This document shows positions 6,151 through 6,522 of a stretch of DNA of 6,522 nucleotides, one piece after another (positions within the stretch are counted from its first letter, which is position 1; every line of letters starts with the position of its first letter). The notes below the pieces were generated by a model that was given only the letters and a program-made list of their open reading frames with translations, was not told the origin of the DNA and made no database searches. The stretch lies in NCBI GenBank assembly GCA_964350265.1, contig CAYGJZ010000136.1, positions 1 to 6,522 of the forward strand. Reading direction: 5' to 3'. This DNA comes from BQJD01 sp964350265 (GTDB taxonomy: Bacteria > Pseudomonadota > Gammaproteobacteria > Arenicellales > CAJQKF01). A program made the position numbers and the translations under genes.

Positions 6151-6522
6151 TGAGCCACTCCCGATTCCCCGGACACAGGACGACAACGGCCACACGATTT
6201 TTTACCTCTACCGGGCTCAGGTAGCCGAGAGTCTGGTGTCTGTGTTGCCGGTTGTGGAACATTTCGATGTACTCGAACACACCTGCCCGGGCTTTATCAT
6301 GATCGCGAGAGTCGCAGTCGCGCACGAGTTCGTTCTTCAGGGTGCTGAAGAAGCACTGGGCCCAGACATTGTCGAGGCAGTTTCCCTTGCGCCTCATGCT
6401 GGGCGTGAAACCATGTCGCTGCAAGTCCGCCTGGCATACGGGTGTATTGCACCCCCTGATCGCTCTGGTGAATCAGTCCTCTTTGGACTTGTCGGGTTTC
6501 GATCGCCATGCACAGCGCCCGG
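6151..6522 (-). mobile_element. 3' part of a second IS3-family insertion sequence
   Basis: The element's outer end appears at 6151-6176: it begins TGAGCCACTCCC and ends CGGACAC on the plus strand. This matches the IS3-group terminal pattern as I recall it (TGA, then a CCC block, then GGACAC). Immediately inside lies the C-terminal half of OrfB, transcribed leftward toward this end. The element inserted about 90 bases after the porin stop, leaving the operon intact. The other end, OrfA and the target duplication lie beyond 6522. Confidence 0.75.
6177..6522 (-). pseudogene. IS3-family transposase OrfB, C-terminal part, frameshifted and lacking the catalytic Glu
   Basis: Minus strand. The upstream part reads RALCMAIETRQVQRGLIHQSDQGVQYTR, containing the second catalytic Asp in SDQGVQYT (family consensus HHSDxGxQY). 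Near 6437 the frame changes; the other frame continues CQADLQRHGFTPSM, RKGNCLDN, FFSTLKNELV, FEYIEMFHNRQHRHQTLGYLSP, which is the rve integrase core C-terminus of IS3 OrfB. The catalytic Glu of DD(35)E, normally in 'DNAxAESFF', is Gln here: DNVWAQCFF, codon CAG at 6358-6356. The reading frame has no stop before the element's end and would run on into the porin's antisense strand. Frameshift plus active-site loss makes the transposase non-functional unless supplied in trans. The first third of OrfB is outside the window. Confidence 0.88.

Noticed and set aside
1..6522. tRNA, rRNA, CRISPR array, toxin-antitoxin or phage-defence genes
   Set aside because: No cloverleaf-like sequence, spaced direct repeats, or recognisable small paired genes or nuclease motifs were seen on either strand.

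Overview
The window is GC-rich DNA from a Gram-negative bacterium. Two genes encode outer-membrane beta-barrels ending in a C-terminal Phe, and a third encodes a lipoprotein with a classical lipobox. The OprD-type porin and the style of the lipoprotein suggest a gammaproteobacterium, probably environmental or marine. That assignment is inference from protein character only; no taxonomic marker is present.

Layout, left to right. (1) Positions 3-134, minus strand: a fragment of an IS3-family OrfA, broken inside the window and running off the left edge. (2) 253-1302, plus: an exported protein of unknown function whose mature N-terminus is Cys-Thr-Ile-Cys. It resembles the netrin/TIMP-like (NTR) fold and is followed by a helical tail. 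(3) About 1335-1820, minus: a decayed YhgE/Pip-type membrane protein gene. Its N-terminal and C-terminal ends survive, but the middle is deleted, with a frameshift and an in-frame stop. (4) 1821-2076: non-coding leader with a possible promoter. (5) 2077-6060, plus: three closely spaced genes. They encode an outer-membrane barrel with an N-terminal coiled coil (2077-3693), a periplasm-facing lipoprotein of the amidohydrolase-2 metal-dependent hydrolase family (3762-4865), and an OprD-type porin (4900-6060). (6) 6061-6150: short spacer with two dyad symmetries. (7) 6151-6522, minus: the 3' end of a second IS3-family element, with its terminal inverted repeat and an OrfB that is dead by frameshift and by loss of the catalytic Glu.

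The functional core is the three-gene group. Gaps of 68 and 34 bases on one strand suggest a single operon. All three products are predicted to sit in or on the outer membrane, so a reasonable model is uptake of a small, probably anionic or carboxylate-type, solute through one or two channels with hydrolysis or decarboxylation by the tethered amidohydrolase. The substrate cannot be read from the sequence. The flanks (IS remnants on both sides, a gutted membrane protein gene) look like an accessory, rearranged part of the chromosome where mobile elements have decayed.
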